Below, in pieces: positions 9,488-17,186 of a DNA stretch of 64,000 bases. This DNA comes from Roseateles oligotrophus (lineage in GTDB: Bacteria; Pseudomonadota; Gammaproteobacteria; Burkholderiales; Burkholderiaceae_C), in contig NZ_JACHLP010000007.1 in assembly GCF_014204525.1 (NCBI RefSeq), forward strand, positions 248,001 to 312,000, written 5' to 3'. Made by a program: the position numbers and the translations under genes. The notes under the pieces are model-generated. The model did not search any database. It was not told the origin of the DNA and saw nothing but the letters and a program-made list of their open reading frames with translations. Within the stretch, counting starts at the first letter, position 1. Every line of letters begins with the position of its first letter.

Positions 9488-9958
9488 TCAGTGCGATGCT
9501 GCCCGCCAAGTCCCCGAGTTCTGTGTTTCCAAAAGGGCTTGCAGGCAATACGCACACCACCCCAGCCCAAGGGAGAAAAGCGCGCAGAGGAGGGTCAGCT
9601 TCGCGCCATTCTGACTGTGAATGCTTGCCCATGCCAAGGCCGTAACGAGACCAAAACCGAGGAGCGCAGAAATGCCTCGATGCAGCCGGCGTACGATCCA
9701 GGGGCAGAAATTGGCGAAATCATTTCGAGCAAAGTGTGCGTATTTCCAAGATGTCCGACCGAGTAGAAAAACGCATGTCGCCACAATCATGCAGATGGCA
9801 ATGAGTGATGAGGATATGCCGAAAGCGAAGCTGAACGCATGTGCCGGCCATTCGGACGATCCCCAGATCCATGCGGCGATGGCAGATGCCGCGGAACAGA
9901 CAAACCAAATTGGATACAGGCGAAATACGGGAGGGATGTGAGCGTCGTTTTTTCTCAT
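9488..9958 (-). CDS. Unknown 156-residue membrane protein
   Basis: Four hydrophobic segments are visible (roughly residues 14-32, 40-68, 93-112 and 122-140), so it is a small polytopic inner-membrane protein. No family is recognised. Base composition is clearly lower in GC than both flanks, which suggests separate acquisition. The ATG at 9958 has AGGTG about 10 bases upstream and begins MRKNDAH; a longer frame reaches 10027 but has a poorer N-terminus. It sits at the junction between transfer backbone and iron cargo. Confidence 0.65.
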   Translation of the reverse strand: MRKNDAHIPPVFRLYPIWFVCSAASAIAAWIWGSSEWPAHAFSFAFGISSSLIAICMIVATCVFLLGRTSWKYAHFARNDFANFCPWIVRRLHRGISALLGFGLVTALAWASIHSQNGAKLTLLCALFSLGLGWCAYCLQALLETQNSGTWRAASH

Positions 9959-10020
9959 GGTGGATGCACCTGATGCCAAGTCTGGAGGTCTGAAATATGG
10001 ACGTGAGGTTAACGGAGTTT

Positions 10021-10053
10021 CGCGCAACTACTCCCTCAGTCCGTTGTTGCGCG
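10021..10053 (-). terminator. Hairpin downstream of receptor 1
   Basis: Perfect 8-bp arms CGCGCAAC (10021-10028) and GTTGCGCG (10046-10053) with a 17-base loop lie 17 bases past the receptor 1 stop. No T-run follows on the minus strand, so this may be a 3-prime-end stabiliser rather than an intrinsic terminator. Confidence 0.4.
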
Positions 10054-10069
10054 AGCCAGCGCGCCGGCG

Positions 10070-12505
10070 TCAGAAGCGGTACTTGGCGCTCAAGACTGCC
10101 GTGCGGCGCGAGCCGGGGTAGCCATACGACGCATTTGCCAGGTAGTCTTTGTCGAACAGGTTGTTCACGTTCAATGCCAAAGACCAGTTGCCGGCGTCGT
10201 AGGTCAAGGCCGCGTCAACCAGCGTGTAGGACGAAGACGTCAGCGAGTTCGCCGAGTCGTCATAGCGCTTGCCCACGTGTCGGACACCCAGACCGAAGCC
10301 GAGGCCACGCCAGTCGTTGCCCTGCACCTTGTAGTCCATCCAAGCAGACGCCAGGTGCCTCGGGACGTTGGGCAGTTGTTTGCCCAAGTCTGCATCGCCG
10401 CTCTTGGTCACCTCCGTGTCGGTCCAGGTGTACTGCGCAGACACGTTGAGTCCACGGAACAACTCCTGCTTGATCTCCAGTTCCAGGCCGCGCGAGCGGA
10501 CTTCACCCGTCTGCACGTTGTAGCCGACATGTTCCGGGTCGAGGGTCTGCACGTTCGTTTTGGTGAGGTCGAATACGGCGGCGGTAAACAGCGCCTTGCC
10601 TTCGCCCGGCTGGTACTTCACGCCAAGCTCGAGCTGCTTGCCACGCGTCGGATCGAAGCGCTTGCCGCTGAAATCGCTGCCTACCTGCGGCAGGAACGAT
10701 TCCGCGTAGCTGGCGTACGGCGCAAGCCCGGAAGCCATGACGTAGCTCACCCCCAGCCTGCCGGTGGTGGCCGAGTCGTCGCGACGGGGCGTCGTTGCGG
10801 CCAGTCTTTCGTTGTTGTCGGTGTGGGCACGGTCGTGGCGCAATCCAGCGGTGATTCGCCAGCTCGGGCCAAGCTTCATCTGATCCTGTGCGTAGAAGCC
10901 TAGTTGCCGCTGTTTGTCGACGTAGCTTTCGTACAGCGTCGAGGGATCGGCCACCGGCTGGCCGTAGACCGGGTTGTTGACGTTCAACGTCGGGCCGGCG
11001 CCGGTGTACGCCTTGTCGTCGAAGTTGACCCGCAACCAATCAACGCCGACCAAAGCAGTATGCTGCATGCCAAACCAGTCGAATCGCCCCTGCAACTGGT
11101 TGTCCAGCGCCGTGTAGCGCAGGCTTTCGTCGCGCTTGTAGGCATCCTGAGCGAAGTTGCCCAGAGCATCAGCGGAGCCATATCCATACACGAATTTCGC
11201 ATCGAGGTCGGCACGTGCCGTTCGAAGGTTCTGTCGAATCGTCCAGTTAGGGTTGAGGCGATGCTCGAACTGATATCCCAGGCTCCACTGGCGCTGGTCA
11301 TGCAGATCGTGCGAAGGCTCGCCGGTCAGGATGCGGGTGCGCTTGTGATCCTGGCCGACATACTCGTTGCTGTTGCTGGTCGTGCGAAAGGCGTGGTAGT
11401 CCGCCAGGACGACCAGGGTTGTGTCCGGGGACGGCTTCCAGGCAATCGACGGCGCGATGTAGGTGCGCTTACTGCGCTTCTCGTCCCAGCCTGGATAGTC
11501 ATTCTGAGGATCGGTACCGAGACCTGCCGCCACGACGCGGTAGATGAGTTTGCCGTCGTCATCCAGCACCCCGCCCAGGTCTGCGGCAAGCCGACGGCGG
11601 CCATAGTTGCCGAGTTGAACCTCCACTTCGCGCGGAGCATCGGCTCGCGGCCGCTTGCTGATGCGGCTGATGACGCCGCCCGCGTCGCCCTGGCCGTACA
11701 TCGTCGACGAGGGGCCGCGCAGTACCTCGATGCGCTCCAGTCCGTAAGGCTCGTTCTGGAGAACGGTGTATCCGCCGGAAGGCTGGCGCAGTCCGTCCAG
11801 GTAGTTGGCGTCATAGCTGCTCCCGAACCCGCGAATCGAAAACCACTCCCATGAACGGTCGTCCTGCCCATAGAACGACGTAACGACGCCCGGCACATAG
11901 CGGAGCGCTTCGATGGTGGCATTCACGCCGCGTGCGTCGAGTTCATCGCGCCCAATGACGGAAATTGACTGCGGCGTCTCGATGATCGCCGTATCCGTCT
12001 TAGTCGCCATCGCGCTGTGCGTGGCAACGTAGCCCTTCACTGGCCCCCAGGAGCTTTCCTGTTCAGCTCCGGCCCTTACCGTCACCACCGGCAACACCGC
12101 CTCCTTCGCACCGCCCGGTGCTGGCGGCGCCGCCTTGATGACGATTGACGCTCCTTCCGCGCCGGCTGCCAGTCCGCTGCCGGCCAGCAGTTGTGCCAGC
12201 GCCTCGCGCAGCGTCATCCGGCCCTTGAGCGCGGGTGCGGTCTTGCCTGCGGTCAGCGCGGCGTCCGCCGTCAGGGGTACGCCGGACTGTGCGGCGACGC
12301 GGGTCAGGGCGGTGGAGAGGGGTCCGGCCGGGATGTCGAAGTCATGCATCGCCTGCGCCGGTGCTTGCGCTGTTGCCTGGGCGTGGGCGGCGGACGGCGC
12401 GGCGCAGATCGCTACGCCGGTGGCCGTCATGGGTAGGGCCATCATGGCGGCGTGCACGGCCAGTGCCAGCCGCTGCGGGCGGGGGGAGAAGGTGGGTTTC
12501 GTCAT
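10070..12505 (-). CDS. TonB-dependent ferric-siderophore receptor 1, with STN signalling domain
   Basis: An 811-residue outer-membrane receptor of the FpvA/FecA type. Signal peptide to about residue 43; STN signalling domain about 53-125 (FDIPAGPLSTAL, then LLAGSGL); TonB-box-like EAVLPVVTV at 135-143; plug with ETPQSISVIGR and VLRGPSSTMYGQG; a 22-strand barrel ending in the aromatic YRF. The STN domain talks to FecR, encoded immediately upstream with FecI, so the receptor probably induces its own synthesis when loaded. The substrate cannot be read from sequence, but TonB-siderophor family features fit a ferric siderophore. The start at 12505 gives an intact signal peptide. Confidence 0.93.
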   Translation of the reverse strand: MTKPTFSPRPQRLALAVHAAMMALPMTATGVAICAAPSAAHAQATAQAPAQAMHDFDIPAGPLSTALTRVAAQSGVPLTADAALTAGKTAPALKGRMTLREALAQLLAGSGLAAGAEGASIVIKAAPPAPGGAKEAVLPVVTVRAGAEQESSWGPVKGYVATHSAMATKTDTAIIETPQSISVIGRDELDARGVNATIEALRYVPGVVTSFYGQDDRSWEWFSIRGFGSSYDANYLDGLRQPSGGYTVLQNEPYGLERIEVLRGPSSTMYGQGDAGGVISRISKRPRADAPREVEVQLGNYGRRRLAADLGGVLDDDGKLIYRVVAAGLGTDPQNDYPGWDEKRSKRTYIAPSIAWKPSPDTTLVVLADYHAFRTTSNSNEYVGQDHKRTRILTGEPSHDLHDQRQWSLGYQFEHRLNPNWTIRQNLRTARADLDAKFVYGYGSADALGNFAQDAYKRDESLRYTALDNQLQGRFDWFGMQHTALVGVDWLRVNFDDKAYTGAGPTLNVNNPVYGQPVADPSTLYESYVDKQRQLGFYAQDQMKLGPSWRITAGLRHDRAHTDNNERLAATTPRRDDSATTGRLGVSYVMASGLAPYASYAESFLPQVGSDFSGKRFDPTRGKQLELGVKYQPGEGKALFTAAVFDLTKTNVQTLDPEHVGYNVQTGEVRSRGLELEIKQELFRGLNVSAQYTWTDTEVTKSGDADLGKQLPNVPRHLASAWMDYKVQGNDWRGLGFGLGVRHVGKRYDDSANSLTSSSYTLVDAALTYDAGNWSLALNVNNLFDKDYLANASYGYPGSRRTAVLSAKYRF

Positions 12506-12559
12506 GGCATCGGGCTCCGGATGAGATTGAGTGTTTCATCCGGTATGCCCCGCAGCGGG

Positions 12560-12572
12560 CCAAAAGGGGAAC
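12560..12572 (-). promoter_or_regulatory. Shared upstream element of receptor 1 (candidate ECF promoter part)
   Basis: Plus-strand CCAAAAGGGGAAC lies in the gap between fecR1 and receptor 1. Related A-run/GG(G/T)-(A/T)C elements stand at the same place before the other four receptors, which points to a common sigma-dependent start. Function inferred only from recurrence. Confidence 0.4.
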
Positions 12573-12592
12573 TGCGGTGCGCGCCAATCCGC

Positions 12593-13624
12593 TCAGCGCG
12601 CGCGGATGTGCACGCCACCCGCCGGTGTGCGCTCGACGCGGACCGGCAAGGCGCTCTCCAGTGCGGCAAGGATGACGGGGATGTCGCGGGCGGGCTGGGC
12701 GATGGGGTAGGCACCCACGAGCCGCAAGGGTGCGGCCTGCGGGCTGACCGTGACGGAAACCGGGGTGTAGCGCGAGAGCTCGGCCACGAAAGCGGCCAGG
12801 GGAATGTCGTCGGCGACCAGTTGGCCGCGCGACCAGCTTTCTCGCGCCAGGTCGGCGCGGCCGTCGGGTTCGATGCCATCCGCGGTGAAGCGGGCCTGCC
12901 GGCCGGCGGGTACTTCCAGGTGCGCGCCGTTGGCGAGGCTGATGCGCACGGCGCCCTCGAACACGGCGACGTGGCCGCTGAATGCCTCGTTGCGGGCATC
13001 GCCGCGCACGGCAAAGCGGGTGCCCAGCGCGGTGAGGCGCGCGCAAGGGGTATCGACGACCAACGCGCGGGCGGGCGCCTGCGTGTCGGGGGCGGAATCG
13101 ACCAGGATTTCTCCGGCGTGCAGCACGATGCGCCGCAACGACCGCCCGAAGTACACATCCACCGCCGTGGCGGTGTTGAGGTCCAGGCGCGTGCCGTCCG
13201 GGAGCGTGAGGCTGCGCTGTTCGCCGATGCTGGTGCGGTGGTCGGCCCGGGCCAAGGCGTACTCGTGCAGCCAGCCCTGCCAGGGCAGCCAGGGCAAGGT
13301 GTGGCGGGCCAGCAGGCCGGCCCCGACCGTCACGCCGCCCAGGCCCAGCACCCGCAGCGCGCGGCGGCGCCCGGCAGACTGCGCCTTGGCGAGGGTTTCG
13401 CGCAGTGCCTGTGCCGGGGCGGCGTTGGCGGCCTGGGCGAAGGGCTGGCTGATGGCCTTGACCCGTTCCCAGACGCGGGCGTGGGCGGGGTCGGCATCGA
13501 TCCAGGCGCGCCAGCGCCTTCGCTGCTCCTCACTGGCCTGTTCGTCGTGCAGCACGGCGAACCATTCGGCCGCCTCGCGCTGGATGATGCGCTCGTCGGC
13601 GGCGGCGCCGCTTCTATCGACCAT
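12593..13624 (-). CDS. fecR: FecR-family anti-sigma factor 1
   Basis: A 343-residue regulator. The N-terminal cytoplasmic part (about 1-85, with AAEWFAVL and WRAWIDADPAHARVWER) binds FecI; a membrane helix follows (about 92-107, LGLGGVTVGAGLLA); the periplasmic FecR domain (about 125-345) carries GEQRSLTLPDGTRLDLN and TALGTRFAV and should contact the STN domain of receptor 1. It overlaps fecI1 by 11 bases. Usual length for the family. Confidence 0.93.
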   Translation of the reverse strand: MVDRSGAAADERIIQREAAEWFAVLHDEQASEEQRRRWRAWIDADPAHARVWERVKAISQPFAQAANAAPAQALRETLAKAQSAGRRRALRVLGLGGVTVGAGLLARHTLPWLPWQGWLHEYALARADHRTSIGEQRSLTLPDGTRLDLNTATAVDVYFGRSLRRIVLHAGEILVDSAPDTQAPARALVVDTPCARLTALGTRFAVRGDARNEAFSGHVAVFEGAVRISLANGAHLEVPAGRQARFTADGIEPDGRADLARESWSRGQLVADDIPLAAFVAELSRYTPVSVTVSPQAAPLRLVGAYPIAQPARDIPVILAALESALPVRVERTPAGGVHIRAR

Positions 13625-14174
13625 CGTCGGCCTGCAGGCAGCACAGCATGGCCTGCGCCATGTACTTCTTGACCATGCGCTCGCCCACGCCGAGCCGCTC
13701 GCCGATCTGTTTGTAGGTCAGCCCGTCGAGCTGCGAGAGCAGGAAAGCCTCGCGGACCTTGGGCTTGAGCGTGTCGAGCAGACGGTCGATCTCGACCAGG
13801 GTTTCGAGCAGGATGGCGCGCACCTCCGGCGCCGGTGCCAGCGGCTCGGGCAGGGCCGCCAGCGTCGCGACCCAGGCCTCTTCCAGTTGCTGGCGGCGCC
13901 AGTGGTTGGACACCAGGCCCTTGGCCACCGTGGTCAGGTAGGCGCGCGGCTCGCGCAGTTCATCCAGCGCCAGCGCCTCGCGCCGGGAGAGCAGCCGCAC
14001 GAAGGTGTCGTGCGCCAGATCGGCCGCCTGGTGCGCGTCCCCCAGCTTGCGGCGCAGCCAGCCGTACAGCCACCCGTGGTGGTGGCTGTAGAGGGCATGC
14101 ACTTGCTCCTGGATGGCGGATTCGGCGGCGGACACGAACACCCTTGCGCGGAAGTTGGCTGGGGTGCTCGGCAC
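13614..14174 (-). CDS. fecI: FecI-like ECF sigma factor 1
   Basis: A 186-residue extracytoplasmic-function sigma factor. Region 2 (about 22-90) has ADLAHDTFVRLL and PRAYLTTVAKGLVSNHWRR; region 4 (about 120-178) has LKPKVREAFLLSQLDGLTYKQIGERLGV. It should direct RNA polymerase to the receptor 1 promoter once FecR1 signals. A good Fur box lies at 14184-14204, just before the ATG. Its 5-prime part and upstream DNA are near repeats of fecI2 and fecI3. Confidence 0.94.
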   Translation of the reverse strand: MPSTPANFRARVFVSAAESAIQEQVHALYSHHHGWLYGWLRRKLGDAHQAADLAHDTFVRLLSRREALALDELREPRAYLTTVAKGLVSNHWRRQQLEEAWVATLAALPEPLAPAPEVRAILLETLVEIDRLLDTLKPKVREAFLLSQLDGLTYKQIGERLGVGERMVKKYMAQAMLCCLQADDGR

Positions 14175-14183
14175 CTTGGCTGT

Positions 14184-14204
14184 GAATAAGAATGGTTCGC
14201 ATTT
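14184..14204 (-). promoter_or_regulatory. Fur box upstream of fecI1
   Basis: On the minus strand the site reads AAATGCGAACCATTCTTATT followed by C. It matches the common AAATGAGAATCATTCTTATT form of the Fur box at 18 of 20 positions and lies 10-30 bases upstream of the fecI1 ATG, so iron-loaded Fur should silence this cascade. Confidence 0.75.
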
Positions 14205-14297
14205 TATCGTGTTGTGTCAGAGGGGCGCAATTTCGTGCTGACGGCCCTCACACATCCAACTCGCCCTGGGGCATGCCACCGCCCCGACCTTTTGTTG

Positions 14298-14810
14298 TCA
14301 GAGTGTCTGTTTCTGATGTCGCTTGACAGATCCTGGTGCGCTGGCATTGCAGGCCGAGCACACGCCGACAAGTGTCAATCTCTGGTTGAGATGGAAGCCG
14401 AGTCTGGCGGCGCCTTCGAAGAGCTGCGTAAGCAGCACATCGCTACCGAGTGCCTGGGCATGCCCGCATCGGCGGCAGACGAAGTGCGGTTGGGCGGCTT
14501 CGCCTTCCGGCACCATGCTGTAGAACGTGCGCGCGCCAAGTTGTGTCGCTTGCGCGACGCGCGCCTTGTCCAACTCGGCGAGGATCCGATACACCGAAGT
14601 GAGGTTCACGCGCCAGGTCGCGGCCTTCGTCCATCGGTGCACGGCCTCGGCATCCAGAAAGCGCCCGCGGTTGTCGTGCAGGGCCCTCAGCACTGCGCGC
14701 CGTGCCTGCGTGAGTCTGAGCCCCGACGTATGCAGGCGCTGTAGCGTCCCGGCCCCTGGCTGCCAGGAGAGCTGGCTTATGTCGCGAGGGGTGGGTGTCT
14801 CAACTGGCAT
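14298..14810 (-). CDS. Fur-family metalloregulator carried by the cargo
   Basis: A 170-residue Fur superfamily protein. Winged helix about 25-85 (LRLTQARRAVLRAL, recognition helix VNLTSVYRILAELD), then a dimerisation/metal domain with two structural-zinc pairs, C112/C115 and C151/C154. The classical HHDH regulatory-site motif is reduced to a single PHF, so metal choice may differ from housekeeping Fur (Zur-like or divergent Fur possible). Located between fecI1 and the exbD-exbB-tonB genes; 75 bp separate it from exbD. It may give the ICE its own iron control. Confidence 0.85.
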   Translation of the reverse strand: MPVETPTPRDISQLSWQPGAGTLQRLHTSGLRLTQARRAVLRALHDNRGRFLDAEAVHRWTKAATWRVNLTSVYRILAELDKARVAQATQLGARTFYSMVPEGEAAQPHFVCRRCGHAQALGSDVLLTQLFEGAARLGFHLNQRLTLVGVCSACNASAPGSVKRHQKQTL

Positions 14811-14885
14811 CGCGGTATCGGCCTCAAGCCGTGGCCGCCAAAGTAACGAGCCAAGTCGCTGCCGGAGTGGCCATGCTTGTCACGC

Positions 14886-15299
14886 TCAGTTCCCCGGCTC
14901 GGTCACGAAGCCGAGCTTGAGCGCGCCGGAGCGTTGCACGGTGGCCATGACCTGCGCCACGCGCTCGTACTCCACCTTGCGGTCACCGCGGATGAATACC
15001 TCGGGCTGCGGGTCTTTCCTGGCTGCCGCCTCCAGGCGCTGGCCGAGTTGTTCGTCGCTCACGCGCTCGTCGTTCCAGAACACGCTGCCGTCGGTCGTGA
15101 CCGACAGGTTCACCGTCTCGGGTTTGACCAGGTTGGGCGTGTTGTCCGCGCGGGGCAGGTCCAGCTTGACCGAGTGGGTGAGCACCGGCACGGTGATGAT
15201 GAAGATGATCAGCATCACCAGCATCACGTCGATCAGCGGCACCATGTTGATGTCGCTGACCACGTCGTCGTTGTCGTCGAGGTTGCCGCCGAAGGCCAT
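14886..15299 (-). CDS. exbD: ExbD, TonB energising complex
   Basis: A 137-residue protein with one N-terminal membrane helix (about 21-41). The membrane Asp needed for proton flow is present in INMVPLIDVMLVMLIIF (about residue 25), and a periplasmic domain follows. ExbD works with ExbB and TonB to power outer-membrane receptors. It starts one base after the exbB stop, so the two are co-translated. Length is normal. Confidence 0.95.
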   Translation of the reverse strand: MAFGGNLDDNDDVVSDINMVPLIDVMLVMLIIFIITVPVLTHSVKLDLPRADNTPNLVKPETVNLSVTTDGSVFWNDERVSDEQLGQRLEAAARKDPQPEVFIRGDRKVEYERVAQVMATVQRSGALKLGFVTEPGN

Positions 15300-15300
15300 G

Positions 15301-16044
15301 TCAGCCTCCTTGGGTGGCGAGCCTGGCCGGCGCCTTGCGGGCCGGGGCTGCCGGTGCGCTGGCCTTGGCCACCGGCGAGCCGGTCAGGAAGTAGGCGTGC
15401 AGTTGCCGTGCGAAGCGATTGAGCTTGTTCACCACGCCTTTGTTGTTGCGCGTGAGCGCGTTGTAGCCCAGCACTGCCGGGATCGCGACGGCCAGGCCGA
15501 AGGCGGTCATGATCAGCGCTTCACCCACCGGACCGGCCACCTTGTCGATGCTGGCCTGGCCCGAGGTGCCGATGCCCACCAGCGCGTGGTAGATGCCCCA
15601 GACGGTGCCGAACAGCCCGACAAAGGGCGCGGTGGAGCCCACCGAGGCCAAGACCGCCAAGCCCGACTGCATGCGCTCGGCGCTTTCGTCGATGGCGCCG
15701 CGCAGGCTTTCGGTCAGCCACTCGGCCAGGCTGATCTGCCCGTGCAGGTCGTCGCCGTTGCTGCGGTGGTGGTCCACTGCTGCCTGGGCTTCGACGGCCA
15801 CGTGGCGGAAGGGGTTGGCCTCGCCGTGTTCGTCCAGCAGCGCCATGCCTTCGGCAAAGCTGTGCGTGTGCCAGAAGCCAGCCATGGCGCGGCTGGCCCG
15901 GCGTAGCCTGGCCGCGCGCCATGTGCGGGTGACGATGATGGTCCACGACACGATGGACATCAGCAGCAGCGCGACGGCCACGCATTTGATGACGGCATCG
16001 CCCTGGTTCCAGAGTGCGGCAATGCCGTAGGGATTGGATGGCAT
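15301..16044 (-). CDS. exbB: ExbB, MotA/TolQ/ExbB proton channel
   Basis: A 247-residue inner-membrane channel subunit with three helices (about 18-38, 130-155 and 168-195). The family stretch VGSTAPFVGLFGTVWGIYHAL is complete and the third helix has GPVGEALIMTAFGLAVAIPA. It forms the pentameric channel around ExbD. The gene lies between tonB and exbD in the typical order tonB-exbB-exbD. The C-terminus has an Ala/Pro tail not essential for function. Confidence 0.95.
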   Translation of the reverse strand: MPSNPYGIAALWNQGDAVIKCVAVALLLMSIVSWTIIVTRTWRAARLRRASRAMAGFWHTHSFAEGMALLDEHGEANPFRHVAVEAQAAVDHHRSNGDDLHGQISLAEWLTESLRGAIDESAERMQSGLAVLASVGSTAPFVGLFGTVWGIYHALVGIGTSGQASIDKVAGPVGEALIMTAFGLAVAIPAVLGYNALTRNNKGVVNKLNRFARQLHAYFLTGSPVAKASAPAAPARKAPARLATQGG

Positions 16045-16097
16045 GGGTGGGATCTCCTAAAAAGGTTGGATTCGGAAGGGTTCGCGGAGCCCGTCGA

Positions 16098-16790
16098 TCA
16101 GGAGCTGTACTCGAAATCGATGGGCTGCACGTACCAGTAGGGAATGGGTTCGTCGCCGCGTTTGGCGGGCACGTAGCGCCAGCGGCGCACGGCCTCCAGT
16201 GCGGCTTCGTCCAGACGCGGGTAGCCGCTGCTGCGCTTGAGCCTGATCTCGCCCACGCTGCCGTTGGGCAGGATGTACACGTCGAACAGCACGCGCCCCT
16301 CTTCGCGCAAGCGGCGCGACTGCGCCGGGTACACCGGCGCCGGGTTGTTGAGGTGGGATGCGTCGGAGCGCGGCGGTGCCACCGGCTCCGGCTCGGCCTT
16401 GGGCGACGGGGCGGGTGTAGGTGCGGCGGCCGGCACGGGCTGCAGCGGTTCGGCGGGTACCGGAGCGTTATTCACCGGCGGCTCGGGTTCGGCTGGCGGG
16501 GCGGTCACGGCACGCTCCGAGGGCGGCGCCTTGGGCAAGGGCGGCGCGGGTGTCGGGCGCGGCTTGACCACCGGTTTGGGTCGGGGCGGTTCAGGCTGCA
16601 TGGGCAGCGGTTGAGGCTCGGTCACCGGCGCCTGCGAGACGAGCTGCCCCACCACGGAAGGCGGGATCACCGGCGTCGGACTGCGCGCCAGTGCGGTCGT
16701 GGCAAGCCACAGGAGGACGAGATGCGCTGCGCCGACCAGTGCGAACGGGGCGGCTTGGCGAAAGAGGTTGGGAGGGGCGGTCGCGGGCAT
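16098..16790 (-). CDS. tonB: TonB energy transducer
   Basis: A 230-residue TonB. N-terminal membrane anchor about 14-32 with the ExbB-contact helix (AAPFALVGAAHLVLLWLA), Pro-rich periplasmic spacer (about 60-150), and the C-terminal domain (about 160-230: YPAQSRRLREEGRVLFDVYI, then RRWRYVPAK) that grips receptor TonB boxes. A longer frame starts at 16826, but MPATAPPN at 16790 gives the usual short cytoplasmic tip. It lies in one run with five iron-uptake membrane genes, which suggests it serves the five local receptors. Confidence 0.94.
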   Translation of the reverse strand: MPATAPPNLFRQAAPFALVGAAHLVLLWLATTALARSPTPVIPPSVVGQLVSQAPVTEPQPLPMQPEPPRPKPVVKPRPTPAPPLPKAPPSERAVTAPPAEPEPPVNNAPVPAEPLQPVPAAAPTPAPSPKAEPEPVAPPRSDASHLNNPAPVYPAQSRRLREEGRVLFDVYILPNGSVGEIRLKRSSGYPRLDEAALEAVRRWRYVPAKRGDEPIPYWYVQPIDFEYSS

Positions 16791-16853
16791 GTCAGGAAGA
16801 GGGGGTAGAGACGGCAGTCCCCCCAAGGGGCGGCGCGTCAGGTTGTGGCGGTG

Positions 16854-17186
16854 TCACGAGGCGGACGTCGATGGCTCCGGCTTGGGCTGCGCCGTCACCA
16901 GCGCCAACCAGCGCGGCCGATAGGCGAGCACCAGCGCCACCGTCAAGGCGGCGACCGTCATCAACCCCAGCCAAATCACGGTTCCGGTGGCTCCGCCTGC
17001 GTGAGCCACGCAGGTGGTCAACGCCGCGCCCAAGCCAATGACGCCTACACACCGCAGCAGCAGGCACTGCTTGCGTGATGGTGCGCGATGCCAGACCTGC
17101 CGGTGATGCCGCTCCATGGCCAGGGCAAGCGCCACGAAGCCGGCCAAGCTCAACAGCAAGGCCATCAGGGGTGCCAGCGCCGCCAT
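16854..17186 (-). CDS. DUF3325-type small membrane protein
   Basis: A 110-residue protein with three membrane segments (about 5-21, 43-60 and 68-88). The pattern MERHHRQVW followed by helices matches DUF3325 proteins, which recur next to PepSY and DUF3649 genes in siderophore-uptake loci of beta- and gammaproteobacteria. Function is unknown. Its ATG shares bases with the PepSY stop (TGATG), so it is translationally coupled. Confidence 0.8.
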   Translation of the reverse strand: MAALAPLMALLLSLAGFVALALAMERHHRQVWHRAPSRKQCLLLRCVGVIGLGAALTTCVAHAGGATGTVIWLGLMTVAALTVALVLAYRPRWLALVTAQPKPEPSTSAS

